A DNA stretch of 64,000 bases, from contig POWB01000019.1 in assembly GCA_010912705.1 (NCBI GenBank), positions 1 through 64,000 of the forward strand. The letters run 5' to 3'. This document shows positions 33,916-42,557 of the stretch, in pieces (position 1 is the stretch's first letter; each line of letters starts with the position of its first letter). Below the pieces are notes generated by a model, which saw only the letters and a list, made by a program, of their open reading frames with translations, ran no database searches and had not been told where the DNA came from. Source of the DNA: Halochromatium sp. (GTDB lineage Bacteria; Pseudomonadota; Gammaproteobacteria; Chromatiales; Chromatiaceae). The translations under genes were made by a program, and so were the position numbers.

Positions 33916-35741
33916 GCGACCACCAGATGCAAACAGCCGATCCCGCCGCCCGCCGCTCTCCGATCACCTTCAAGTGCGCGCCCGCTGAAGAGACGGTCGC
34001 GCGTCTTCAGCGCGGCTTTGCCCAGCTTGGCCTGGAGCCCAGCCTGGAGCAAGGCCGCGCAGCCCCGGATCTCGACCTCTGGTGGGTGCGGGTGCGCTGC
34101 GCCGGCCTGGGGCTTGAAGCGGCAGGCAAAGGCGTCTCGCCGATCCTGGCGCAGGCTAGCGCACTCGCCGAGCTCGCTGAGCGCTTCTCGGCCGGTCTCT
34201 ACTGTCGGGCCTTACGCTTTCGCATGCCCATCCAACGCACCGATGATGCGCACGCCGAGGAGGATGCTGATCCCTTTCGCCGGCGCTATGAGCGATTTCG
34301 CTGTTTTGATGCGCTACCCGGCTATGTCGCCGCGCGCGCGTCGGAACTCGACGCGGCGCTGTCGCTGACTCGGCTGTTGGCCCCTAAGGTCATTGGTTCC
34401 GCCGAACAACAGACCTTGGCGTCACACTCGAGCACGGCGCATTGGATCGACGGCCTCGCCGTGGCTGACCGCCGTCCGGTCAAGGTTCCGTTGGCGTTGA
34501 TCGAGCTCACCTCGGGCACCAATGGCTTGGCTGCCGGCAACAGCCTTGACGAGGCCATCATTCAAGGCACCAGTGAGGTCCTAGAGCGCTATGCCGCGGT
34601 CAAGGTGATCACCGAACGGCTGCGAATCCCGACCATCGATCCGACGACCCTGCCGAAGATAGCGGCGATCGAGCAATTCTTGGCCTACTGCAAGGCGCAC
34701 GGGATCGAAGTGCTTATCAAGGATTTTTCATTGGGTCATGGTCTGCCCTGCATCGGCATGCTGATGATCGATCCGCGCATGCGGGATGCGGCCAATCCGC
34801 TGCAGACCGCCTATGCGTATCAGCGGTTTCGGGTCGCCGCATCGCCGAATCCGATCGAGGCCCTGACGCGCTGTATCACCGAAGAGGGACAAAGTCGCTG
34901 GCGCGTGCTCCAGAGCGGCGACGCCAATCCCTACCATCTGCTCTGGCATCGTCTACTGAAGCATCTGCCGACCACCGCCACCACCATCAACGACAACTAT
35001 CCGCTGTTACGCAGCTACGAATACCCTGGCGACCTGAGCTTCCTGCGCGAGGGTGAGCGGGTCGACTTTCCAAGCCCACCGCAAGGAGCTGATTGTCGCA
35101 GCGAGATCGCCGCCTTGAGCGCCGCCTGTGCGGCCCTCGGCAGCGAGCTGATCGTCGTCGATCACACCCATCCGGTGTTGCGCTTTCCGACTGTGCGGGT
35201 CGTCGTGCCTGGCGTGTCGACGATCCTCTGCCGGCTCGATCAGCAAGCCGGCTTGGATCTGGATCGTCTTGCGGCGATCACCGACGATTTCTGTGTTCAG
35301 GGTCGGCGATTCTATGAGACCGATGATTGGCTGGATGATCCCGCTGCCCGCGCTAAGCTTGCCGATCGTTTGCTCGATCATCTGCGTCAGCATCTGAGCC
35401 TGATCCTGCACGATAGCGGCTTGCCAAGACAGCCAATCAATAGCCTTGAGCTGCTCGCCCCCTTGCTGTTGGAGCAAGGGCAGGTGGCGGCGTTTGCCGC
35501 CTGCTGCGGGCTGCTGGCCGATCTGCCAGGACCTCATGGCGAGCACTATCGCGCGCTGGCCTCGCTCGCAACGACCGAAGACCAGGCACTCCTGCAAGCC
35601 AGGCTGCAGCAACCGCCCTATCGCCATCTGTTCCGGTTGCTCGCCCAGCCGCAGCGCAATCCGCTGCGTGCCGCCGATCGCGCATCCGCCAAGGCGCCCC
35701 TGCAACGACTGATCGAGGGCTTTTATGCTCGCTCCACCTGA
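33912..35741 (+). CDS. YcaO-domain protein of the RiPP cluster
   Basis: YcaO proteins use ATP to activate a peptide backbone amide for azoline, thioamide or amidine formation. The 609-residue product carries the paired nucleotide-binding signatures: GKGVSPILAQASALAELAERFS near residues 73-94 and GLAAGNSLDEAIIQGTSEVLERYAAVK near 205-231, plus a late helical C-terminal part from about 490. I see no TfuA, E1-like/ocin-ThiF or dehydrogenase partner in the window, so the reaction type is open. The first possible start is TTG at 33912, overlapping the ABC stop; ATG at 33927 is an alternative, with no clear Shine-Dalgarno for either. The cluster is otherwise tightly spaced. Confidence 0.82.
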   Translation: MSDHQMQTADPAARRSPITFKCAPAEETVARLQRGFAQLGLEPSLEQGRAAPDLDLWWVRVRCAGLGLEAAGKGVSPILAQASALAELAERFSAGLYCRALRFRMPIQRTDDAHAEEDADPFRRRYERFRCFDALPGYVAARASELDAALSLTRLLAPKVIGSAEQQTLASHSSTAHWIDGLAVADRRPVKVPLALIELTSGTNGLAAGNSLDEAIIQGTSEVLERYAAVKVITERLRIPTIDPTTLPKIAAIEQFLAYCKAHGIEVLIKDFSLGHGLPCIGMLMIDPRMRDAANPLQTAYAYQRFRVAASPNPIEALTRCITEEGQSRWRVLQSGDANPYHLLWHRLLKHLPTTATTINDNYPLLRSYEYPGDLSFLREGERVDFPSPPQGADCRSEIAALSAACAALGSELIVVDHTHPVLRFPTVRVVVPGVSTILCRLDQQAGLDLDRLAAITDDFCVQGRRFYETDDWLDDPAARAKLADRLLDHLRQHLSLILHDSGLPRQPINSLELLAPLLLEQGQVAAFAACCGLLADLPGPHGEHYRALASLATTEDQALLQARLQQPPYRHLFRLLAQPQRNPLRAADRASAKAPLQRLIEGFYARST

Positions 35742-35807
35742 CCTCCAAACGCAACAAGGCAGAGAGCCGAGCGTTGATGAGTCTGTCATCTTCGGTTGTC
35801 AGAGCGA

Positions 35808-37949
35808 ATGGGCATATCGATCATGAAGCAGGATCTTGAACGCGGATTGTCGATGCAGGCGCTTGGGATCGATGTCACCAGCCAGCAGAATGATTTGATC
35901 GGTCCGCTGCCGTCGTCGACCGATGTCTGCCTGGTCTCGATGCCCTTCGCGCCGCTGCCGCGGCCATTGCCTGCGCTCGGTCTGCTGGAGGCCGCGCTCA
36001 AGGCGGCGGGGATTCGGGTGACCGGCTGCTACTTCAACCTCTGGTTTGCCAGGCTGTACGGGAGCCGTTACCACGATTGGCCCTATAAGGCGCTGAAGTT
36101 CTACCTGGCCGATTGGCTGTTTGGTGCAGCGGCCTTTGGCCCGGCACCCGACAAAGACGAGACCTATTTACGGGCACTGACCCGTTATCTGCTCGGCGCG
36201 AGGGCAGAGGAGCCAGCACAGGCCGAGGCCTTTCACGCGCTCTGTGTGCAATATCGCCAACGCGCGACGGATTTTACCGAGCAGGCCGCGCGCTACCTGA
36301 TCGCCTCAGGCGCGCGCGTCATCGGTTGTAGCTCGAATTTCCAACAGCATGGCGCCTCGCTGGCCTTGCTGCGGGCGGTCAAACGTCTGGCGCCAGAGAG
36401 GATCACCCTGCTCGGCGGCGCGAATTGCGAGGGGCCGATGGGAGCGGCGACGCATCGCTGTTTTCCTTGGGTGGATTATGTGGTCTCTGGAGAAGGCGAA
36501 GAGGTGATTGCACCGCTGGTCAAGGTGATCACTGTGCATGGCCGGGATCTGCCGCTCACCGAGCTGCCAGCGGGTGTCTGGGCACCGGCGAATCGACAGG
36601 CCGGCAAGGCCGGCTACGAGCGGCCCCATCAGGAACGTTTTGCGTCCTGTACGCAACTCGATAAGGGTCCGATTGCCGATTATCAGAGCTACTTTGACTG
36701 GCTAGGGCACTTGGGCTTACGCCAGCACATCCGCATCGGGATACCCATCGAAGGCTCACGTGGCTGCTGGTGGGGGCGCTGTGCCTTTTGCGGCCTCAAC
36801 GGCGAGCGACTGCGTCAGCGGACCAAGCCACTGTCGCGCGTCCTCGAGGAGATGGATGCGTTCGAGCAGCGCCACCAGTGTCGAGATTTCGAGCTGCTCG
36901 ACAATGTGCCACCGCCGAGATTGCTGCGCGAGCTCACGCAGTATCTTGGCGAGCAGGTCGGCGAGCAGGCCACTAGGCGGCGACTCTTTTGTGAGGTGCG
37001 CGCCGGCATGAATCGCGAGCAGATTCGGGCACTGGCGCTGGCCGGCATCCATTATGTGCAAGCCGGGGTCGAGGGCCTGCACAGTGACCTGCTGGCGTTG
37101 ATGAACAAGGGCACCCAGGCTTGGCAGAACGTGCAGCTACTGAAATGGACCCGAGAGTTCGGAATCCTCTGTACCTACAATCTGCTCTGGGGTATGCCGG
37201 GGGCGCAGGATCGATGGTACGCGGAGACGGCCGCCTGGCTGCCGGCGATCGAGCATCTGGCTCCCGGCGTCCTGCTCGGTCTGCGCTTCGATCGCTTCAG
37301 CGACTACCACCGTAATCCGCAGGCCTATGGTCTGCGGCTGCAGCCACACCCATCGATGCCGCTGGTGTATCCGCTCGCCGACGACGACTTGGCCGAGCTG
37401 TCCTATTTCTTCGAAGATGCCCCGGTCCCGATCTCGGCCGATGGTCATTTCGACCTCAAAGGGGTTGGCGCGGAGAAGATCCCGCCCGAGGTGATGACAC
37501 TGCTGCAGGCGACCCAACACTGGGTCGAGCGTTTCTTTCGCTCGCGTCTGCAACCGATCCTCGCCCGCTCCGACAGCGAGCGCGGGCTGGAGCTGCTGGA
37601 TACGCGCCAGTGCGCTGTGCAGAGGCTGCATCTATTGCACGATCAGGAGGCGCAACTGTACCGCCTGATTGATGCGGCTCCACCAATCGAGCGGGTCCAG
37701 GCCAAGCTAGCTCAGAAGCAGGGTTTGATCCTCAAGGATGCGGAGTTCGATCGCATGCGTGCGGAGTTGATCGACGCCCGCCTCGCGATCGAGCTCGACG
37801 GTCGCCTCATCGGCCTGGCGATTCGCGGTGAGCAGCCGGCACTGCCAAGCCATAAGGACTTTCCAGGTGGTCGAGTCATCCGTCCATGGCGGGGTGTCAC
37901 CAATCCTGGTGTTGAGCGTTTAGCGGGGTATAACCAACCCTGGTGTTAA
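35808..37949 (+). CDS. B12-binding radical SAM RiPP-maturation protein (probable C-methyltransferase)
   Basis: The 713-residue protein has an N-terminal cobalamin-binding-like domain with SMPFAPLPRPLPALGLLEAALK near 44-65, CSSNFQQHG near 174-182 and GGANCEGPMGAA near 203-214. A radical SAM domain follows with SRGCWWGRCAFCGLNG; cysteines sit at 320, 325 and 328 (CX4CX2C). This motif and context fit the RiPP-maturation radical SAM group that transfers methyl groups to unactivated carbons. The spacing between the first two cysteines is shorter than the CX7C I recall for the family. ATG at 35808 is chosen; TTG 35796 and ATG 35823 are possible. The last 20 or so residues are encoded by an imperfect tandem repeat and look like an acquired tail. 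Confidence 0.88.
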   Translation: MGISIMKQDLERGLSMQALGIDVTSQQNDLIGPLPSSTDVCLVSMPFAPLPRPLPALGLLEAALKAAGIRVTGCYFNLWFARLYGSRYHDWPYKALKFYLADWLFGAAAFGPAPDKDETYLRALTRYLLGARAEEPAQAEAFHALCVQYRQRATDFTEQAARYLIASGARVIGCSSNFQQHGASLALLRAVKRLAPERITLLGGANCEGPMGAATHRCFPWVDYVVSGEGEEVIAPLVKVITVHGRDLPLTELPAGVWAPANRQAGKAGYERPHQERFASCTQLDKGPIADYQSYFDWLGHLGLRQHIRIGIPIEGSRGCWWGRCAFCGLNGERLRQRTKPLSRVLEEMDAFEQRHQCRDFELLDNVPPPRLLRELTQYLGEQVGEQATRRRLFCEVRAGMNREQIRALALAGIHYVQAGVEGLHSDLLALMNKGTQAWQNVQLLKWTREFGILCTYNLLWGMPGAQDRWYAETAAWLPAIEHLAPGVLLGLRFDRFSDYHRNPQAYGLRLQPHPSMPLVYPLADDDLAELSYFFEDAPVPISADGHFDLKGVGAEKIPPEVMTLLQATQHWVERFFRSRLQPILARSDSERGLELLDTRQCAVQRLHLLHDQEAQLYRLIDAAPPIERVQAKLAQKQGLILKDAEFDRMRAELIDARLAIELDGRLIGLAIRGEQPALPSHKDFPGGRVIRPWRGVTNPGVERLAGYNQPWC

Positions 37950-37951
37950 GC
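37895..37951 (+). repeat. Imperfect tandem repeat at the 3' end of the B12 radical SAM gene
   Basis: CACCAATCCTGGTGTTGAGCG (from 37899) and AACCAACCCTGGTGTTAAGCG (from 37931) are near-identical, spaced about 32 bp apart. The first copy lies wholly inside the gene; the second contains its TAA stop. They encode VTNPGVERLAGYNQPWC, a tail not expected in the family. Confidence 0.75.
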
Positions 37952-38042
37952 GTTCAACCTCACTCTCATGGCGCGGCGCCACCCCGAAAAATGAATCGCG
38001 TGAGATTCAGGTTAAAACGATTGCTCTCAAAGCGCCTATCGC

Positions 38043-39470
38043 CTAAGGCAGGCTGATCTCGAAGAGCTTGTGGCGGACCTGGTCGATATCGGCCCAGACA
38101 TTCAGCGTTGAGACCGGCAGATCCAATGCCTTCGGACTCAGTTGGCCCATCAGCGCCAGCAAGCTAGCCTGAGCAATATAGCGGTCATATTTAACCATCA
38201 CCTGATTTTCTAGCGCCGAGTCCAACTGGGTCCGCACATCGAGGACATCCTTGATGGTCGAGGTGCCGTCGCGGAGCTGGCGCTCGAAACCCTGCAGTGT
38301 TTCCTGATAGGCCGCGACCTCGTCCGCAACGCTCAGCTGCTCGGCCAGTGCCGACTGCCATTGCCCCCAGGTGGTTTCAATTGCTGAGGCTAGTTGCACC
38401 GAGGTACTGCGGGCTTGGCTCTTCGCGGCCGTGTAGACGGCTTCCGCCTCACGCACTTGTGAGCGCACGAGTCCGCCTTGGAAGAGTGGGATCTCCAGCT
38501 GCACGCCGACCGACCAGTCATCCTCGCGCTCCAGCTCGGTATAGTCCGCCGCGCTGGTAAATCGGGATTTATCCCAGCTGCGAGTGAGTTGCGAATAGGC
38601 AACGACGTTTGGCAGCAAGCCGCCGCGCTCGACGTCGATTTCGGCGCGTGCTGCCTCTGCGCTCAGCAAGGCCGAGCGCAACGAAGGATTCGCGGTTCGC
38701 GCCTTGACTTGGATTGCTTGCAGGGTCGCGGGCAAGGCCGGCAGCTCGGTCCCGCCCTGCTCGATCTGCTCGGGGACCATCCCGGAAACCGCGCGATACT
38801 GACTCAGGGCCTGGGCCAGCGAGCCTTGCAAGGCGGCCTTTTGCGAGCGCGTCTGGGCCAGGCTGGCCTTTGTTTGCGCCAAGTCGGTGAGCGTGATCAG
38901 TCGACTCGAGAACAGGTCCTCCGACTCGACCATGAGCTTGACCAGGAACCGCTCGATATCGGCATTGAGCGCAATGAGCTCATGGTAGAGCAACAGGCTT
39001 CCATAGGCCTGAATGGCTTGCAGCAGGGTCTGGGCGACCGTGGCATCGAGCTGGGCGACGGCGCTCGCGACCTGCGATTCCGCCGAGCGCTGATTCGCCG
39101 AGCGCGCACCGCCTTGATAGAGGTAAATCGACGCCTCGAGCTGTACCGAACGGTCCGTCGTGACCTCGTCGAGATCATTGATCGTCGTGCCAGCTTGACC
39201 ACGATCCCGAACGTCTTGCCGAATCCAGGATCGCCCCTCTTGGGCGACGAGATCGATGGTCGGAAAAAAGGCCGAATTGGCCTGAGGCAGCAGCTCGGCG
39301 GTTGCACGCACCTGCGCTAAGGCGGTCTGAATATCAGGATTGCTCTGGTAGGTCCGCGCCAGCATCAGGCTCAGTGATTCAGCGCGGAGGCCAGAACTGA
39401 TAAAGGCCGTGGCGAAAGCGATTGCCAGCAGTCGGTGTCTTCGTGGTTGCCTGAAGCTGGTCATCGTCAA
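38043..39470 (-). CDS. TolC-family outer membrane channel protein
   Basis: The 475-residue protein has an N-terminal signal sequence (basic MTMTSFRQPRRHRLL, hydrophobic core, AES cleavage region near residues 29-32). Two long TolC-type helical halves follow, each ending in a beta-barrel segment, with SVQLEASIYLYQGGARSANQRSAES near 107-131 and LEIPLFQGGLVRS near 320-332, the paired repeats of the family. It is convergent with the RiPP operon, 93 bases away. With the HlyD adaptor and ABC exporter it would complete a type I secretion route to the outside. A dedicated role is inferred from position only. Confidence 0.9.
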   Translation of the reverse strand: MTMTSFRQPRRHRLLAIAFATAFISSGLRAESLSLMLARTYQSNPDIQTALAQVRATAELLPQANSAFFPTIDLVAQEGRSWIRQDVRDRGQAGTTINDLDEVTTDRSVQLEASIYLYQGGARSANQRSAESQVASAVAQLDATVAQTLLQAIQAYGSLLLYHELIALNADIERFLVKLMVESEDLFSSRLITLTDLAQTKASLAQTRSQKAALQGSLAQALSQYRAVSGMVPEQIEQGGTELPALPATLQAIQVKARTANPSLRSALLSAEAARAEIDVERGGLLPNVVAYSQLTRSWDKSRFTSAADYTELEREDDWSVGVQLEIPLFQGGLVRSQVREAEAVYTAAKSQARSTSVQLASAIETTWGQWQSALAEQLSVADEVAAYQETLQGFERQLRDGTSTIKDVLDVRTQLDSALENQVMVKYDRYIAQASLLALMGQLSPKALDLPVSTLNVWADIDQVRHKLFEISLP

Positions 39471-39786
39471 AGCCCTGCCAAGTCGTCACTGTCACGCATT
39501 CTGTATTCAAACTGGCAGAACCTCAGGGTTGGCTAACCAGCTCGCGGCATCGCTGATCCTCCTCGGCGCGGTTCCCGATGTGCACAACTACGTGAACCTC
39601 ACCGCAGACTACCCGACGTCGGAGAAGGTTGGCGATCTCGAGCTACAGCCGTTCGGCGTGGGTGCTGGAGTTATTGGCCTGCCAGGCGACTTCACGCCGC
39701 CGTCGCGCTTCGTGCGTATGGTCTTCTTCACGCAAAACGTGCCTGAGATCACCCGGCAGTATAGCCGAGCCCAGTACGCTCCATAA
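39409..39786 (+). pseudogene. Fragment of a choloylglycine hydrolase / linear amide C-N hydrolase gene
   Basis: From about 39530 to the stop at 39786 the frame encodes HNYVNLTADYP, LELQPFGVGAGVIGLPGDFTPPSRFVRMVFFTQNVP, a block characteristic of the choloylglycine hydrolase (penicillin V acylase-like) family. Complete members are 300-370 residues and begin with a catalytic Cys exposed after Met removal. Here there is no such N-terminus, and the preceding sequence overlaps the tolC start on the other strand. The rest of the protein is also missing after the stop. It is therefore a remnant left at the right edge of the RiPP region. Confidence 0.65.
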
Positions 39787-39870
39787 CCCAAGCAGCATGC
39801 AGGCGACTTACGGCATACTTGGCGGAAAACAGAAAAGGCCGTCACTGCCTTGCCACCCGAGGATGCCCTG

Positions 39871-41826
39871 ATGGACGTCGAGCTGATTGAAATACACGAG
39901 TTTCTCGCCAAGCATCCACCGTTCGAGCAGTTGCCCGCCGAGGCGCTCGAACAGCTTCCGCGCCAGCTCACCCTGCGCTACCTGAAGCGCGGCTCTCACT
40001 TCCCGCCGGCAGACGATCAGGCGGCGCACCTCTACATTCTGCGTCGCGGCGCCATCGAGCTGCGCGATGGGCAGGGTGAACTCGTCGGCAAGCTCGCCGA
40101 GGGCGATCTGTTCAGCGATGTCTGCCTCAGCAGCAGCGAGCGCAAGCGAGGCAAGAGCAAGACTGCCGGCAGCAACAGCAACGACAATAGCGAAAACAAC
40201 GGCAGCGGCAGCAACGACAGCAGTAATAGCAAGCCCAGGCTTATCGGCGAAACGGTCGAAGACAGCCTGTTGTATTCGATGACCTGCACGCACTTCGAGC
40301 AGTTACGCGCCGCACATCCTGAGTTCGCCGAATACTTTGATGGCTCCACCACCAAGCGTCTACGCAAGGCCTTAGATGCTTTTACCGAAACCTCCGCCAC
40401 CACCGGCGGACTCATGACCGTGACCGCGGGTGATCTCTTACGCCGCAAGCCGATCATGGCTAGCCCTGGCCTTAGCATCCGCGAGGTCGCCAGCATCATG
40501 TCCGCCGAGCGCGTCTCAGCGCTGCTACTGATGGAGGATGAACGCCTCAGTGGCATCATCACCGATCGTGATCTGCGCAACCGCTGTGTTGCCACCGGCC
40601 TGTCGACTGAACAGCCGGTCCGCGAGATCATGACCGCCGACATATCCACCATCGACTCCGACGCACTCGGTTTCGAGGCACTGATACAGATGACTCGGCT
40701 CAATGTCCATCACCTGCCGGTGGTGGATGGCAAACGACTGCTCGGCATGCTCTCCACTAGCGACTTCACCCGCTTCCAAAGCACTAGTGGCGTCTACCTG
40801 GTCGGCGATATCCACAAGGCTGAATCCGTCGCCACACTCGAGGCGATCAGCGCCAAGGTGCCCGAGCTGCAGGTACAACTGATCAGCAGCGGCGCCACCG
40901 GCGGTCATGTCGGCCAGGCCGTGAGCGCCATCACCGACGCCATCACCAAACGCCTGCTCGAACTCGCCGAGGCCGAGCTAGGCCCGCCACCGGTGCCCTA
41001 TGCCTGGCTGGTTGGCGGCTCTCAGGCACGCCGTGAGCAATCCTCGCATTCCGATCAGGACAATGCCCTGCTCATCGCCGACAACATGAGCAAGGACGAC
41101 GACCACTACTTCCGTCAGCTTGCCGAGCGCGTCAACGATGGACTTAACGCCTGTGGCTATATCTATTGCCCCGGCGAGGTGATGGCCAAGACCGCCAACT
41201 GGCGCCAGCCGCTCAAGGCCTGGCAACAGTATTTCGAGAACTGGATCAAACGCCCCGATCCCAAGGCGCTGATGCTCGCCAGCGTCTTCTTCGATCTGCG
41301 CGCCCTACACGACCCCACTGGGCTGTTCGATGGACTGCATGAGCTGGTGCTCGAGCTCTCGCGCGACAATCGCATCTTCATTGCCTACATGGCGGCCAAT
41401 GCCATCAAGCACCGGCCGCCGTTGGGATTCTTCCGCAACTTCGTGCTCATTCATGGTGGCGATCACAACCATACCTTCGACATCAAGCACCGCGGCACCG
41501 TGCCGATCATCGATCTCGCCCGAGTCTATGCGCTCTCCAGCGGGCTGGCGCCGATCAACACCATCGAGCGACTCGAAGCCGCCTCCGAGACCGCCGCACT
41601 CAGCCACGACGGCGGCGCCAACCTGATCGACGCCTTCGAGTTGATCAATACCCTACGCATTCGCCACCAGGCCAACCAGCTGCGCAATGGTGAGAAGGCC
41701 GACAATTTCGTCGCCCCCGAACAGCTCTCACCGCTCGAGCGCGGCCATCTGAAGGATGCCTTCTTGCTCATCGACCGCATGCAAGAGACGCTCGGACAAC
41801 GCTATCAAGCTGGACGTTTTGGATGA
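39871..41826 (+). CDS. cNMP-binding / CBS / DUF294 nucleotidyltransferase-like signalling protein
   Basis: The 651-residue protein has a cyclic-nucleotide-binding-like N-terminal domain (about 10-140), a tandem CBS pair near 195-310 (ITDRDLRNRCVATG and LGMLSTSDFTRFQS), and the DUF294 nucleotidyltransferase-like domain (VGGSQARREQSSHSDQDNALL near 390-412, with the conserved G-S-x-x-R-x-E-x-x-x-x-x-D-x-D pattern). It ends in the DUF294-C domain. Its enzyme activity is unknown. The cNMP domain carries a low-complexity insert of about 32 residues (KRGKSKTAGSNSNDNSENNG...). ATG 39871 is preferred over TTG 39850. It is followed by the exonuclease gene, a recurrent pairing. Confidence 0.88.
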   Translation: MDVELIEIHEFLAKHPPFEQLPAEALEQLPRQLTLRYLKRGSHFPPADDQAAHLYILRRGAIELRDGQGELVGKLAEGDLFSDVCLSSSERKRGKSKTAGSNSNDNSENNGSGSNDSSNSKPRLIGETVEDSLLYSMTCTHFEQLRAAHPEFAEYFDGSTTKRLRKALDAFTETSATTGGLMTVTAGDLLRRKPIMASPGLSIREVASIMSAERVSALLLMEDERLSGIITDRDLRNRCVATGLSTEQPVREIMTADISTIDSDALGFEALIQMTRLNVHHLPVVDGKRLLGMLSTSDFTRFQSTSGVYLVGDIHKAESVATLEAISAKVPELQVQLISSGATGGHVGQAVSAITDAITKRLLELAEAELGPPPVPYAWLVGGSQARREQSSHSDQDNALLIADNMSKDDDHYFRQLAERVNDGLNACGYIYCPGEVMAKTANWRQPLKAWQQYFENWIKRPDPKALMLASVFFDLRALHDPTGLFDGLHELVLELSRDNRIFIAYMAANAIKHRPPLGFFRNFVLIHGGDHNHTFDIKHRGTVPIIDLARVYALSSGLAPINTIERLEAASETAALSHDGGANLIDAFELINTLRIRHQANQLRNGEKADNFVAPEQLSPLERGHLKDAFLLIDRMQETLGQRYQAGRFG

Positions 41827-41882
41827 GCGACCTTAGGGGCATTAGCATACTGCTTCTGAACCGCCAATAAGGATACCTCAGC

Positions 41883-42557
41883 ATGCGCGCGCCCTCGGAG
41901 GGACGTCGCCGCCATTGCTTGCGGCAGCTCGACCCCGGACCCTTGCGTGAGTATTTCGGGCGCCCGTTCCCATCGCCAGCGCTCGACTATCGCTGTGTCG
42001 ACTATATCGCCCTCGATCTCGAGACCACCGGCCTCGACCACCGGCACGATCAGATACTAAGTGTTGGCTGGGTGCTGGTGCGGGGCCAGCGCATCGATCT
42101 CGCCAGTGCCCGCCACCGGCTGCTGCGCTGCGAGGGTGAGATCCCAGCCGAGACCGCCGTCATTCACCAGATCACCGATGATGAGGCCGCCACTGGGCAG
42201 CGTCTGAGCTGGGTCATGCGCGAGCTGCTCGACGTGCTCGCTGGCCGCGTACTCATCGCTCACCACGCCAAGATCGAGCTCAGCTTCCTTGATGCGGCCT
42301 GCCGCGACCTCTACGGCGCCGGACTACTGGTGCGTTCCGTGGATACCGAGATCTTGGCACGGAGAACCTTCGAGCGCCGCAACATCCCCTTCCGACCTTC
42401 CGAGCTGCGCTTGCACAGTCTCTGCGAGCGCTACAATCTGCCGCGCTACCGTGCCCATAATGCCTTCTACGATGCGCTTGCGGCAGCTGAGCTATTCCTC
42501 GCCCAAGTCGCCTATCGCGACAACGGCAACGGCTTTCGGCTTAGGGATCTTCTCTAA
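41883..42557 (+). CDS. DEDD (DnaQ-like) 3'-5' exonuclease
   Basis: The 224-residue protein has the DEDDh exonuclease motifs: DLETTGLD near residue 45 (Exo I), HQITDDEAATG near 96 and AHHAKIELSFL near 125 (Exo II), then HNAFYDALAAAELF near 194-207 (Exo III, His and Asp). It resembles the DNA polymerase III epsilon-like proteins encoded beside DUF294 proteins in several Gammaproteobacteria. A stand-alone proofreading or RNA-processing role cannot be distinguished. It begins 56 bases after the DUF294 stop, on the same strand. Confidence 0.93.
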   Translation: MRAPSEGRRRHCLRQLDPGPLREYFGRPFPSPALDYRCVDYIALDLETTGLDHRHDQILSVGWVLVRGQRIDLASARHRLLRCEGEIPAETAVIHQITDDEAATGQRLSWVMRELLDVLAGRVLIAHHAKIELSFLDAACRDLYGAGLLVRSVDTEILARRTFERRNIPFRPSELRLHSLCERYNLPRYRAHNAFYDALAAAELFLAQVAYRDNGNGFRLRDLL

